Source: Lepisosteus oculatus (Eukaryota; Chordata; Actinopteri; Semionotiformes; Lepisosteidae). Taken from it: a DNA stretch of 64,000 nt. Both the position numbers and the translations under genes were made by a program. Shown one piece after another: positions 1 through 12,879 of this stretch; position 1 is the stretch's first letter; every line of letters starts with the position of its first letter. The notes beneath the pieces were generated by a model. The model saw only the letters and a program-made list of their open reading frames with translations. It had not been told where the DNA came from and made no database searches. The DNA lies in the NCBI RefSeq assembly GCF_040954835.1, contig NC_090697.1, forward strand, positions 41,104,788-41,168,787, given 5' to 3'.

Positions 1-314
1 AATGAGATGCAGTCAGAAACTCTTGAGTTTTCAGTTAAATTATGTTGGCAATATTTTTTTATGTAGCAAGTATCAGCAACCTTTTTTGAGTCACAGGAAC
101 TGATTACATACTGTACATTAATCATACATAGTTATCGAAACTGATTATGTTGATACATTAATCTTGTTGTTAAGCAGTATAATGTCAATGCTTTTGATCT
201 GCAAATACCCAAAATACTGAGCTGCTTATTTTTTTCAAGATTGTTTTTCTATAGTTATTTTCTATGGTAATTAAATACCATTGAGGATTCAGACTACTGT
301 AATTTTTTAAGACA

Positions 315-2345
315 TACCAGAAATTGGTATGGAACAACGACATTCGCAATCAAATAAAAGATAGATCCACCGCGTTCAAATCGGGGGACAAAGAGCTGTA
401 CAAGAAATCACGGTATGTATTAGAGGAAGCCATAAAACGTGCCAAACGGAGCTACAGAGTGTGGCTTGAAACGCAGTGCGCTGACACCCGGAGGTTGTGG
501 CAGGGATTACAGTCAATCACAGGCTACAAATGCTGCAGCCAGGAGATTTACACGAACAACGCATCCCTGCCTGACGAGCTGAACCTCTTCTATGCCTGCT
601 TTGATGCTCTGAACATGGGCAATGCTGAGAAGACCCCAAGTGTGCAGGGCGAGTTTGTTCTGAAACTCTCAGAGCAGGACGTGCAGAAGACTCTGAGCAG
701 GGTGAAAATCTGTAAGGCTGCAGGGCCTGATAAGATACCACCTCGCGTCCTGAGGACGTGTGCAGCCCAGCTGACCACAGTGTTTACGGATAACTTTAAC
801 TCCTCCCTGTCACAGTCCATGGTCCCCACCTGATTTAAAAAAAACACTATTTTTCCAACCCCCAAAAAGACAAAAGTGACATGCCTGAATGATTACCGCC
901 CAGTAGCATTAACATCTGTGGTGATGAAATGCCTGGAGAAGCTGGTAGTGTCACACATCAACTCCTCCATCACAGAGTCCCTGGACCCCTTGCAGTTCGC
1001 CTACCAGAACAACAGGTCAGTGGATGATGCTGTCTCCCTGGCTCTGCATACAGCCTTGGAACACCTGGACACTAAGAACTCGTATGTGAGAATGCTGTTT
1101 GTGGACTACAGTTCAGCATTCAATTCCATCATACCCAGTCAACTGGTGACAAGGCTCAGGGGATTAGGTCTGTGCAACTCTGTCTGCAACTGGCTGCTGG
1201 ACTTTCTTATCGAGAGACCACAGGTGGTGCGGATAGGCAATAAAACATCAACACCACTCACCCTGAGCACTGGAACCCCACAAGGCTGCTGTCTGAGTCC
1301 GAGGTTGTACTCCCTATTTACTCACGACTGCACAGCAAGACACAGCAACAACTGCATCATTAAGTTTGCCGATGACACCACTATAATAGGACTGATCAGT
1401 GATGATGACGAGTCCACTTACAGGGATGAAGTTGTACAGCTGCTTAGGTGGTGTCATAGCAATAACCTGGACGTGAACATAAAGAAAACAAAAGAGCTAA
1501 TAGTGGACTTTCGGAGACACAGGCCACACACTCACAGCCCACTCAGTATTGATGGAACGGAAGTGGAAACAGTCACCAGCTTTAGGTTTTTGGGAATTCA
1601 CATCTCTAAAGATCTAACCTGGACTGTGAACACTGACTCTATCATGAAGAAGGCTCAGCAGCGCCTTTATTTCTTGAGGTGCCTCAAGCGATGGGGGATG
1701 CTAATACATGTGTTGGTGAACTTCTACCGCTGCACCATCGAGAGCGTCCTCACCAACGGGATAACCGTGTGGTATGGCAACACCTCTTCGCGAGAAAGAA
1801 AGGCACTGCAGAGAATGGTCAATATGGTCCAGAAGATCATCGGCTGCGGTCTCACCGAGATTAAACATCTCTATGAGGACCGCTGCCGTGGTAGAATTCT
1901 GGCCATCACAGAGGACAGTCACCACCCTAGGCATGAGCTCTTCACCCCACTGCCCTCAGGCAAGAGATATAAGAGCATACGGACACTGACCACTAGATTC
2001 TTCAATAGCTTCTACCCACAAGCAGTGAGACTGGCGAACACATTTAGCCATCCCCCTCGGACCACACCTACACCATCACCATCTACCTCTTTATGATTTC
2101 TTATCTATTGCACATCTCCAGTCATTGTTTGCACGTCTGTATTGTTTACATTCAAACTGTCTACATGTTTACTTGCACATTGTCTATTGTTTGTTTGTAC
2201 ATTGTCTTGATGCACTGTTTGCACTTTGTCTTGTTTTTTACACTTGTTTTACAATCGAGAGACTTTCTGTAAGTAAGAATTCCATTGTACCAGTACCAGT
2301 TACATATGGCAATAAAGTTCAAGTTCAAGTTCAAGTTCAAATTGC
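315..2345 (+). mobile_element. LINE, CR1/L2/Rex1-like, 5'-truncated
   Basis: A single reading frame from 324 to 2096 encodes the C-terminal part of a non-LTR retrotransposon polyprotein, interrupted once by TGA at 831-833. Reverse transcriptase motifs: [10 protein letters not shown] near 888, LFVDYSSAF near 1100, GTPQG at 1272-1286, KFADD at 1362-1376, and FRFLGIHIS near 1590. The thumb and C-terminal part includes LPSGKRYKS near 1951. The 3' end is a GGCAATAAAG signal followed by four GTTCAA-type hexamers ending at about 2341. The endonuclease part is missing, so it is a dead 5'-truncated copy. Clade placement within the jockey superclade is by eye. Confidence 0.88.
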
Positions 2346-5300
2346 ACTTAATAAATGGGAGTATTGACATCTAAATTAATTTAACATAGTATTAACAATG
2401 ATATATCGGCTATCTAAGTTTTAATTCTGTAAACATCATCTCCCATTGTTTACATATGCTGAAAATCTTAACATCTGTTTCATTAAAAACAAAATGAGTC
2501 TGGATAGATATCATTACTATCACTGTTTATCATTGACTCTAACAACAAATACCAGAGCTTTTTAGATATATTAGATTGTAAACATCCTGCTTAAAAATAT
2601 CTAAGAAGTGTTGCAACACTTTGTTAGCCTTTAATGTGAACTTTGAAAATATACTACAAGAGAGTAGTGGGTTGCTTTAATGAGCTTGAACAGTGATACA
2701 TCTCATTAAAACTGCCATGAATGTTGCAATACATGTTATCGATGTGCTTGAGTGGTGCCTATTAACCTAGTTCAGATACTGATATCAAAAGTCCTTTCAT
2801 AATGCATTGTTTGAGAGACTTAATGGCATAGCACTACAGTTATCCACTGTAATCTTTCTTTTAAGGACTGTAGTATTCTATTGGATTTAAACTGTAATTA
2901 ACTTAAACTTTTCTTGCAATTCACTCCTGGTGTCGGCAGAAAATATTTTGCTTTAGAAGTTGTTTAAAAATTATTTGTTACTTTCATATTTACTAACATA
3001 ATTTCTGAACCATTTACAAAGATAAATAATGTACAGTAGATTACATTCTATTACTAAAAACTACAAAAATATACTGAGGTTTACAGCAAATAATCTCAGT
3101 TTGTATACAATGTTTTAGGATGGAAACAATAATGGACACATATTTGTTTGAGAATAATGTACTGTAGCTCAGTGCTCTCAAGTGTACATGCTTGTGCTCA
3201 AATGTAATCAGATTTAAGCAGTGCAGAACCCAGCAGATCTGCATAAAAATCTATTGCAAAGACAACTGAAATTTACCATTCTGAGGACAAAATACGGAAC
3301 AAAATGTTGGTGTTTTGATCCAATGCAGTTTTACTGTACATACAGTACAGTATTTATGTAAGCCCTACCAGTGTAAACGCTAATCAAAACATGTTATCAC
3401 ATTAAATAATAAATAAACATAGTGTTACAAGGAGCATTACCCAAGAAAGCAAAACTTTTAAAAAAATAATAGGGACTTTTCACCAAAGGGAGGAAATGTT
3501 TATTTTATTCAATTAAAAGCCATCAGAAAATCACACATAACAGAAAATGCGCAGTTTTGTTTTAAATGTTTTTTTAATGGATGAATTGGGGGACCGCAAG
3601 CTGCGTAATATATAAGCCTTACAAACGCTGTTTTCAAAAGTAAACCAAGAGAGTGACATTACAGTATATTTAAACAATCCTTTGCATACTACTGTATACA
3701 TAAAAGTTATAACAGTATCTGTCGATGTACAGTACCACTCAAGAAGCAGATAAACCCATGTTGACTACAGGCCCCTGAATTGCTAAATTGTCATTCTGAA
3801 AACAGTAATAAAACTAATTCAATGAAGCTTCACTTAAAATACTTTAAAATATTGTAAACCACATAATACCCATTAGATATCATCTTATGATGTGACATTC
3901 ATATTGGGTATATTTGAGTGTAGGTGGTAGATACTTTTGAGTTACTTAACTATAGTTCCCAGATGTGCTTGGGTACTCAACTGCAGGATCATAGGCATAC
4001 TGTACTTGTCTGATTTAAGTTTTTTTTTTTAAATCAGAACTGTTCAAGAGATTATATAATAATATTTTTTGTTTCTTTAAAAAATCAAAGGACTACCAAG
4101 TAATAAGAATTCCTGACATGTCTTCATTCTGCAAGACTACCTCAACAATAATACGAAAAACTAAAATCACTTTTGAAGCAATGTATTCTAAACTTTTTAA
4201 ACTTTCTTTACCACAGAAATAGAAACATATTGCAGAAGCTCCTTTCCAAACCCAACAATCAACCAGATCCAAATAGAGAATGGTCAGCATCACACAGATG
4301 TTGTTCTAATTTGTTTAAGCATGTGCAAATAAGACTGTAACCACATTAGCCATAAATGTGATAGTAGGTTTTGCTTAACAAGGCACTTTTGTCTGACCAG
4401 AAGGAAGAGAACATGTTCCAGAAAACAAACACATCACAAAAATAAGGACAGCCGCACAGTTTGCATCTCTGTATTTGCCAACAGGCCACATAAATAAGCA
4501 GATGAATAAATTCTTGCATTACTACTGTATCATGAATGCAGCTTAAAGGAATATTGGATCAATAGATTCTTGATCACAGAGTTTAAAAGCAGTCATCACA
4601 AAAACATGCACACAGCTTGCGAGTCATAGGGTTCAGTGCCTTTTATTTTGTCTAATAAGATGCATAAATTATAGTCCTTTAATTAATATTCAGTTTTTCT
4701 TTTCTTATCATATTATAATGTTTGTATTGTGTGTGAATAAAAATAATGTTTTTAAGGATTTAAGGAGCAATTAAGGATTTGAGAACATCCAAATTCCAGT
4801 TCACCAAAAGTGTGACAATTAATATGATAATTCTGTTCTACTTATTGGAAACCCTCTAGAATATATCCAGCAACATTTTTCAGTACTGGATATTTGTCAC
4901 CACATTTGTTCTGATCAATAAATCCTAAACAATAACGTCCAACTAATGGAAATGAAGGGAAATACAGTACTACCTATACAGGCTTTGCTAATGTTCTTAT
5001 TCATAGACTGCATCAGTTTTTTTGGCTTTGATCTGCAGGGGAGTGACTGCTAATATGCCCCTCTGTGCAAGGTTTACTGCAGGTTAGGCACGCTAGGCAT
5101 CTCTGAGCTACTTTGAGGGAGCAGTAGCCCCAAGGCCAAAAATTCAATCTAACAACATTAACAGCAAAATATCACAAATAAATCTGCAATACTGTATGTT
5201 AAGTATGTTGAAATAAATAACATTCAAATGAGTTCTCCTGACAGATGGTGATTTATTATCTAATCTGGTTATGAAACTGGTAAAGGTGGGAACATTTCCA

Positions 5301-7029
5301 TAACATCTGTTTTTCCATGAAAATTTCTGGCTTTTGCAATCCATGAGAGGTATAACTTTGTGACCCAGACAGAGGAAAAGCACCTTCAATTTAGTAATTT
5401 ATCAACTTATTGAAAGACCTTCAAGAAAAAAAAAATGTTAAGTTACAAAGTCTAATGTTACTTAAACATGAAAGAGAATTGCAGGTGCTGCTTATTTGTT
5501 AGTATGAGGTATGCATAGGCTGGTTAGCATTTATGACTGTCTGACATAATCTTGACACCGTTCAAAGAACATTGGCCCAAATCCGTTTGGCTCTGATTTG
5601 CAACAATGAAGCTACTCAGTTTAATCCTTTGCTGTAAAATATGACACAATAAAATAAATTTACCACCTTGTGCTTTCATTAGTTTGCAGATCCCAGCATG
5701 TGATTATCAACAAAGCTTTCAGTGAGAGGCCAAGCCTGATTAAAAGGCTTGGCGTGGCATCATGAAGGCACTTTTCCTATTAAGAATTGGAAATATAAAT
5801 TAAATTCACCTGGTTTTCTGTAGAAACCACAGTCATTGTTAATTATGAAAATTGAAATTAAAGTTAAACTCTTAAAACACCAATGGGAAACCAATTTTAC
5901 AGACCTGTGCACTTGTGTATTTAACATTCTCCCTTTGGATTATGTCCATTTTGTACCGTGTGCCTTTAGGCTTGGTTTTCCAGTATACATGAAAAGTAAG
6001 CCAAATGTGGGACACAGGGTGTGCCTTGTTGAAGCCCTGTGGTTGCTATTTCATGACATTGCTTCAGTCACAAAACACAACTGCATGATCACACTATAAA
6101 TGAGACCATTTATTTACACTTGTTACAAATGATTATGTTAGCAACAACTCACAATTTTCCTTTTCAAAGGGTCGGCAAATTGTAGGCCAGGAGATTCATT
6201 TCAAAGTGGTATGATGCAGTTCTACCACAAACAGATAAAAAATATTTTTTCAATATTTTCTTTTATTAAATTTTACACTATTACAATATTAAATTGATTT
6301 TTTTTTGCTTTACACAAATCTAGGAATTGCAAAGTCAACTTTCTGTTGGACTTGCATGCTTATTTCAGCAACAATTAAAAGGATGGATGAAAGCAAATGA
6401 TAATTTGAACATATTTGCAACATACTATTCTTAAAAAAACATTAACTCAAGATTTAAAATGGAAAACAATGATCTTGAAGAGTTTACTTATGAGAAAGAT
6501 GTAGCTGTTTATGTTGAAACATTATTTACATTTTCTATACAATGTTGTGAAGTAATAACAAACAATGTTAGGATTTATAGAGTAATTAAAAACACACAGT
6601 ATAATTACAGTATATCAAGGAATGGTATGTTAAAATGATTAAATACACTAATAAAACCTTATTTAAAATAATATGTAAAATTTTGTTTTCTACATAACAA
6701 AAATATATTGTTGCTCTGGTACAGAGAAGAAAGCCCAGAGAAGAACAAAGAAATACATTGTAAGACTTGTGTTCTACACTGACAGCTATTGACAAAATCA
6801 ATCCAGTAGGCTTCTTCAAAATCAGGATTGAATCATGAGCCAAAGGACATAAATGGAAACTTCATCGAAGTGCAGAAGTGTATAGGAGGCACTTGTCTTA
6901 TTCAAAGGGTTAGGGGAATGTGGAACAAGATACTCAGACAGTACTCTGGAATATTAAAAAAAACATTTGGATGAGATCATCAGATTAATTATCTACTAGC
7001 TACCAAAGGGGCTAGAAGAAACAAACCTT
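2346..7029. other. Intergenic, no gene recognised
   Basis: AT-rich single-copy-looking sequence with many TACAGTA/TACTGTA motifs. A perfect 9 bp stem, GCCAAGCCT / AGGCTTGGC with a 7 base loop, lies near 5730-5755. The open frames are short and have no known motif. Confidence 0.6.
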
Positions 7030-7255
7030 CTCTCATCTGGAACCTTCGATCCTGGGTTTCAATCTTGTTTCCCCGGTGTAAAGTTTGATTGTTCTCCCTA
7101 TGTTCATGTGAGTTTTCTCTGGGTATAGGTCCAAAGACATGTTGTCCATGTTATTGCGTGCCATACAATAGACTGGGAACCTACTGTATCTAGGAATATG
7201 GTTCCGCCTTGCACGCTGTGCTACTCACAAGCAGCCCTAAAACTGGAGAACCATA
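7030..7255 (+). mobile_element. tRNA-derived SINE fragment (body)
   Basis: Holds the recognisable body of a widespread fish SINE: ATTGTTCTCCCTATGTTCATG, then GTTTTCTCTGGGT and GTCCAAAGACATG. The tRNA-like head is degraded and the 3' part is diverged. The same family occurs on the minus strand at 45865-46218 and 61205-61580. Confidence 0.6.
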
Positions 7256-7354
7256 TTCTGGCAATCGTTATTGACAAAGTATTTTAGAGATCTTTGGAAA
7301 TAAAAATACCAAGATCCTGTAGCTTTTGAGGACCACAGCTAGCCATTTCTGGCT

Positions 7355-7566
7355 TGGTTTGCAGATCACAGATAACCTCACTTGGACCATCAGCACCACC
7401 TCCCTAGCTAAAAAAGCACAACGTCTCCACTTCCTGCAGCGACTTAGAAGGGAAAACCTCAGCTCCCCCCCCAATACTATCCACATTCTATAGAGGTACC
7501 ATTGAGAGCATCTTGACAAACTGTATCATTGTTTGGTTTGGAAATTGTAAGGTCTCAGACTGCAAG
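7355..7566 (+). mobile_element. LINE fragment, left part (RT thumb region)
   Basis: Translation gives LTWTISTTSLAKKAQ, LHFLQRLRRENLSS and FYRGTIESILTNCIIVWFGN with small shifts. It aligns to the LINE at 1615-1790 of this window. The copy is interrupted at 7567 by the direct-repeat unit and resumes at 8830. Confidence 0.75.
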
Positions 7567-7568
7567 CC

Positions 7569-7699
7569 GTTTCTATACGGCATTCCTGAACTCTTTGCAC
7601 TAATGAGCCCGGGCCTTTTTCCCGCCTCGCCGCTATGCATATGGGTCTTTTTCCGCTCTCCTGCTCCCCACGGTTAGTCCCTTTGGACGTCCGTGACAG
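7569..7699 (+). repeat. Terminal direct repeat, left copy
   Basis: 131 bp, near-identical to 8696-8825. Contains the palindrome GGACGTCC near its end. The sequence after it (AGAATGCTGAGCC) resembles the boundary of each internal tandem unit (AGAATGGTAAGC, AGAATGGGAACG). Confidence 0.8.
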
Positions 7700-7799
7700 A
7701 ATGCTGAGCCACCTACTGTCCCCGCGAGTGGCGCCTTTTTTTTGTCTTGCCGCAGGTTTTTTTTTCTTGTTCTCTGGGCTGTTTTTTTTTTTCAGTTCC

Positions 7800-8150
7800 T
7801 CTATTCTAATCACTGGATATCACTCCGATCTTCCGTGCCTGTGAGCGGGTCCTGCACCTGGCTTTCCTCGGGTAGATCACTCCGATATCAGTGATTGAAT
7901 GTTGAGCTGGCTTGCCTATTCTTATTACTGGATATCACTCCGAGCTTCTGTGTCTGGAGCGGGTTCTCATGCCTGGCTCTTCCTGGTCTTGCTCTCTCCG
8001 ATATCAGTGATAGAATGGTAAGCTTTCTGCCGTTCCTCCATTCTTTTCGCTGGATATCACTCCGGGCATCTGTGTCTGTGAGCGGACTTTGGTCTGGCTT
8101 TCCTCAGGTTGTCCACTCCGATATCAGCGTTAGAATGGGAACGTGCGATT
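7800..8150 (+). repeat. Three tandem units of about 118 bp
   Basis: The box GGATATCACTCCG starts near 7815, 7930 and 8052. The box ACTCCGATATCAG recurs near 7879, 7997 and 8115 and is followed each time by a GAATG-containing boundary. Units are roughly 70-80% alike. The GATATC palindromes are in every unit. Confidence 0.75.
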
Positions 8151-8695
8151 TGCCCAGTCTGCGGTATTTTTCCCCAGGGTTTTTGTGGTTTTTTGCCTTT
8201 TGTTTTGATTTTTTTTCTTCCTGGTTTCCCCTTCTTTTTGGTCCCCCCTGCTCTCTGTGTCTCGAAACTACCTGTTTTTGGTTCCTATCTGTCGTGTGTG
8301 GTTTGTCTCCCTGGTCTTTCCCAGGTTTTTGTCTGTTGGGTTTGTGCTTGTGTACTTTTTTTGTTTTAAGTCTCCGGAGCTCTTCTCTACCCCCCCTTCC
8401 TCCACCCAATAAAGGTTTATACCCCGGAGGAAGGGGTAGCTCTCAGCCGTGGATTCCCGGAGGTTTCCTTTCAGTTAAATGAGGTTTTTCCTCCCCCCAG
8501 TGCTGTGCAGCTTATTTATTTGTTTGGGCGTCGGGAGCCGCCCCTAGTTTCCGGTCTGCTGTCATTCCTGTCCCTCTCTTCCTTGGGCTATATATTTCCG
8601 GGTCTTGCACTCTGTCCTCGCTCAGCATTGACGTTCGGATGTCCTGAGACCCACCTAGCACCAGGGCGCCCCACGTCCGCTCCCTGAGGGCATAG

Positions 8696-8825
8696 GTTTC
8701 TATACGGCATTCCTGAACTCTTTGCACTATGAGCCCGGGCCTTTTTCCCATCTCGCCGCTACGCATATTGGTCTTTTTCCGCTCTCCTGCTCCCCACGGT
8801 TAGTCCCTTTGGACGTCCGTGACAG
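8696..8825 (+). repeat. Terminal direct repeat, right copy
   Basis: 130 bp, near-identical to 7569-7699, with about seven or eight scattered differences and one single-base deletion. LINE sequence follows immediately. Confidence 0.8.
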
Positions 8826-8829
8826 CAAG

Positions 8830-9262
8830 TCCCTGCAATGAATTGTCAATACAGAAGAAAACATCCTACCCTCCTACCATCTGGTAAAAGGTATCACAGT
8901 ATATGGGCCAGCTCCACCAGACTCCATAAAAGCTTTTTTTCCCACAGGCTGTCAGGCTCCTCAACAACCCTGTTACCTACAGCATCTACAATACTCCAAA
9001 TCTGGAAACCCAGTTTGCCAAATGTCAGGCATATTGTCTGATGTATTCTTTGCACAATCCTGTAAAGTAAATTGCACTATGCACATTGCACTTTTTGTAC
9101 CCTGTACCCTGTACCTTGTCAGAAATATCTATGTCTATATTGTCTATAGCATTGTCTTGTCAGTGTCTGTCTGTATTCACACCGTAGACCTGAAGAACAA
9201 TATCTCGCTCCTCTGTATACTTGTATATGGCTGGACTGACAAATAACCTTGAATTTGAAATT
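8830..9262 (+). mobile_element. LINE fragment, right part and 3' end
   Basis: Resumes the LINE with CTACCATCTGGTAAAAGGTA, the LPSGKRY motif with a stop after it, then a 3' UTR ending CTGACAAATAACCTTGAATT. The tail resembles the other LINE tails in the window (2320, 30880, 63700). About 100 bp of LINE seems to be missing across the insertion point. Confidence 0.7.
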
Positions 9263-9488
9263 AATTCTATGAATTAACTGACTACATTGAACATGGTTAA
9301 ACTTTTACAACTGAGAACTTGGCAGAAAAGAAAACCAGCAGGTGTTCTGGGACAGCCAGAACTAGGAGGATTGCGAACCGCTGTCCTAAGATAAATCCAT
9401 TCCTGAAAATAGACAGGTGAATTAAATGATTGTTTTCTCTGTTATTCTGTCAGACTGTGTTATCCTTTTTTCTAATGTTCATTATTAT

Positions 9489-9770
9489 GCCAGCAGTACT
9501 ATCACCCTGCAGCTCACAACTGGAAACCCACTGAAGCTAAGCAGGTGTGAACCCTGTCAGTACCTCCTGGGAAAATCTAAGGTTGCTACTGGAGGAGATG
9601 TTAATGGGGCCAATAGGGGGAGCTCACCCTCCAGTCTGTGTGGATCCTAATTCCCCAGTATAGTGATGGGGACACTATACTTTAAAAAGGTGCCATCCTT
9701 TAAATGAGATGTAAAACTGAGGTCCCGACTCTCTGTCGTCAAAAATCCCACTGTTATTATTATTGTGATT
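9489..9770 (+). mobile_element. 5S rRNA-derived SINE (SINE3-like), internally deleted
   Basis: The head follows the vertebrate 5S rRNA pattern: ATCACCCTG, GAAGCTAAGCAGG (box A area) and GTCAGTACCTCC-TGGGA (box C area). The body has AATGAGATGTAAAACTGAGG followed by a short (TTA)n tail, so the middle-to-3' body seen in the 19.2 kb copy is deleted. The region of the CTCF-like core is mutated here (CCAATAGGGGGAGCT). Confidence 0.8.
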
Positions 9771-11336
9771 CAGAAATTTGGTTTTAAAATAAAATTACAG
9801 AGATCTCATGTTCAAAAAAGCTCCTCACATTCATGTCATCTTCTACAGTGTTCTAGATTGCACTAAAGAAGGATATTTAAAATTCATATTCAAATATCTA
9901 TTTTTTTAATGGCAAAACAATATTTCACCATCGCTTTATTTCTCTTGTGTTTTGTTGGCAGTACAACACAACATTCTGGCCATCCCCTGCTTTTTTTTCC
10001 CCCCAAATTGTAGCAGTTCTCCTTTGAGAATAAAAGTTCACTGTTTCTCTCCTTGACTGCTGTTTTGATTTACTGTTGGGATTTGCTGATCCCCATTATC
10101 TTATCTTCTCAGAGATGTCTCTCTTTTTGATTAAGAAGTTGATTTGGTTCAAGTACAGAAAGTGGTGCAGATAGGGTCCAAACACACAGTAGGACTATTT
10201 GAGACTGAGATGTGAAAAAAGATAAAAGGGGTTGCAATTGGAAAGAAATTTATTTAGGGCAGATAATAGGAATTGCTTCAATAAACAAAGAGTTCTCAAT
10301 TTCTGTGACAGGTTGCCCACCTTAGTGGTGAAGACCAGGTTTTCAGCTTCTTCAAGAGTAGTCTGGATGTTTTTTTAGGTGTACTTAGCTAATAAAGTAA
10401 TAAACTTTCAAAGGTGAACCAAATGGCATCCCCTTTTGTAACTTTTCTTACAGTATGTGTTTATCACCTCTGAAATGGTGATATTCAATACTGTATATAC
10501 AAATATTTGGTATCAGATTATGAATAATTGAATTATTTGTTCTGTTTGCTAACAGACAATCAAAAATGAATATAATTCCTTCCATTGCTTTGATTATGTA
10601 TGCAATAATGCATTGGTTTATTATGGGAACACTTGTTAATTCTGTACTAAAACTAATAATTTACATATGAAATGTGTATTTATATACGTAAAGCTGCTAA
10701 TTAAATTTGTTGCTCCTAATCTGAAGTGTTATTTGTGACTAGGTTTTAATATTTTTTTCAAAGTCAACTAAAGCCTAAGTAAAAGAAAACCACACACACA
10801 TTGGTTTCTTTCCTGCTAAATGTGTTCATTTGTTTGTTTTCCCAAACAGTTCCAACTGCACCTGTGTAATAAATAAGAGTTTCCATGTCAGAAGAAAATA
10901 TTGGAAAAATAGTCTCTTTTTTTTCTGATGGCACCTGTTTGGACGTATTGCACAAAAATGTAGCTTTTGTGCCAATGTAGTGTGTGCCATTTGATTTTTC
11001 TGAATTCTGCGGGTTAGAAAAGCTTTCCAGTGATACTCCAAAGCTAAAAGTAGGAGTCAAATACAACACAGATGGGTCTTAAATACAACTGTCAAATAAT
11101 GACAAGTTTAAAATGTATTGTTCATTGATGAAAGTCCAAAATAATTTCTGAGTGCACAAAAAATGTGATGCCTAATAAAGTAGCAAAAGTTTCAATTCTC
11201 CTGACAGACAAAATAGAAATTTAACTTCAGTTCTAACCAGTTTTTTAAATTATTGTTGAAAGAGTGCTACGTGCAGTTAAAAAATATCTGAATGTATTCC
11301 TTTTTCCCTCAAATGGTAAGACATAAACAAATGCAT

Positions 11337-11897
11337 ACAGATGCAGCCATTCAAAATGCATGGGAGATACCGCATTATTTTCCTGTGCGCTGTACGCAGT
11401 CTACCACGAGTTACCGGTAAATACCGCTAGTTACCATAAATTCTCCTATAATACCGCAAGCAAAATAATAGTATCCGGAATTTCCAAAAGGTGGAGCTAA
11501 TTAAGCTCAACCTCTCATGTTTGGGCTGTCGCCATCAAAGTCTTTAATGAAGATATTACTAATAGTATTAATAATTAATGATCTTGGACAAGCTGTAAGT
11601 GTAAACTCAAAGTATTGCCCTGGTCCACATTCTTTTTTTCATTGACTGTCTTTGTATAAGTAACACCACATCATTTACCAATCACGCATTTGTTTCCAAT
11701 CATGCAAAGTACAGTAATTTTTGAGAATCAATTCACCATGCCTTTCACATGCTCAAAAACAAGATTGATTTAGGAACATAAACATATTACCGTATGCAAA
11801 CTGTACTGTATACAGTATGTATATGTATATTTAATGTCTTAACTGTGCCCGTTTAAAGATTGAATATTTATATGGAATTTTACCACTGAAGGGAAAT
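11337..11897 (-). repeat. Dispersed repeat, copy A (inverted partner at 13.3-13.5 kb)
   Basis: The ends match the opposite strand of 13279-13509. The segment at 11836-11897 pairs with 13279-13341, and TACAGATGCAGCCATTCAAA (11337-11356) pairs perfectly with 13490-13509. The middles differ. It contains several TACCG steps around 11390-11460. It is an unclassified family, or the arms of a larger fold-back element. Confidence 0.6.
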
Positions 11898-12493
11898 CTT
11901 AGTGCCTGAGCATAAAAAGAATAGGAGCATACTGCAAGGCCATAAACGATATTAATTTTGGAACTTAAACATACAGTATATGGCTGGTCTCGGTACTTTA
12001 AAGAAAACATACACACCAGTATTCCATTTCTCCCTAAACATTTTAAGCATTGAAGTCTTTAACCAACGTGATACCGGAGTCAACAAGCATACTTTTAGAA
12101 TTTGATTAAAAGGGAATATAATATGGAATCGCGTATTTAAAGAAATTAATAACAATATAATTATATTCATGTTGCAAAAAAACTGCAACGGACATAAAAA
12201 CTCCCTTGCTTTTAACAGAGAGTTCTATAATTTCTAACTACGAAAATTATTTAAACTGTGACACTTATCATTCAACCAGAGCTCGAAATATCACAAGGAT
12301 CCTCTAGAGCACAGCAAAGACTGTATTAAAAGAATCGCATATCTCAAGAAATTAATAAGATATATTCGTGTACTGCGACAGAGCTGTGTAGGGCTGTTTC
12401 ACCTCTGTCTTCATGTGACTCTATTCAAAAGCCATTTAGCAAAGAGGGGATGAGAAGAGTGACAAACTAGTATACAGTACAGTACTTTAGATC

Positions 12494-12779
12494 TTTTTTT
12501 CTGAACTGGGGAAAATCTGATCATGTTTCTCTATAACAATAATAAAAAACATTGCCACACCCGGACTGTTAAACCAACGCATTAGCACGTCAAAGTCCAT
12601 TGAGGAGCCGGGCGCAATAACTGTTTTGTCCCTTGATTTACTGATCTGCATTAATTACAGAAATCGAGTTCCTGCTCTTTGCAGACGACCTGGTCCTGCT
12701 GTCGCCCACAGAACAGAGGCTGCCGCAAAACCTGGCGCTGCTGGAGCAGCACTATCAGACCTGGGCGCTGACAGTCAAT
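12494..12779 (+). repeat. Inverted repeat block 1 (X-Y order), with LINE RT fragment
   Basis: X is 12494-12550 and Y is 12551-12779. Y contains an open frame from 12663 to the TGA at 12855 with FADDLVLLSPTEQ and WALTVNLDKTRVMVFQ, the catalytic motif and following strand of a non-LTR reverse transcriptase. X ends in the inverse of the L2 tail (AATAATAAAAAAC). The matching opposite-strand segments lie at 12981-13037 and 13041-13270. Confidence 0.75.
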
Positions 12780-12879
12780 CTGGACAAGACCAGAGTTATG
12801 GTTTTCCAGAAAAAAAGCCAGACCCCCATTAGTCCTCCTGAGATCGTCGGATTATGAACGAATAAAAGCATCTTATTAA

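Larger units (their letters stand above)
7567..8824. mobile_element. Unclassified 1.26 kb insertion with terminal direct repeats
   Basis: Bounded by direct repeats at 7569-7699 and 8696-8825 that are about 94% alike by eye. Both start GTTTCTATACGG and end GGACGTCCGTGACAG. It lies inside a LINE 3' region, and GCAAG at 7562-7566 and 8825-8829 may be a 5 bp target duplication. The repeat ends in CA but does not begin with TG, and I see no clear primer-binding site or polypurine tract. The interior carries three tandem units of about 118 bp and an AATAAA at 8407, and no recognisable protein. The plus strand is strongly pyrimidine-rich. It could be a TRIM-like LTR element or a new non-autonomous family. 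Confidence 0.6.

Noticed and set aside
5727..5755. Perfect 9 bp stem hairpin
   Set aside because: Isolated, no RNA gene context; such stems occur by chance in several kb of sequence.
7800..8150. Possible CRISPR-like array
   Set aside because: Units of 118 bp are similar over their whole length with no unique spacers, and the genome is vertebrate.
7895..8482. 195-residue open frame rich in Phe, Leu, Ser and Cys
   Set aside because: Produced by the pyrimidine-rich tandem repeat unit; no domain, no start context, and all frames of such DNA tend to stay open.
12626..12832. 68-residue frame over the RT fragment
   Set aside because: Shadow of the real RT frame, which starts near 12663 in another phase.
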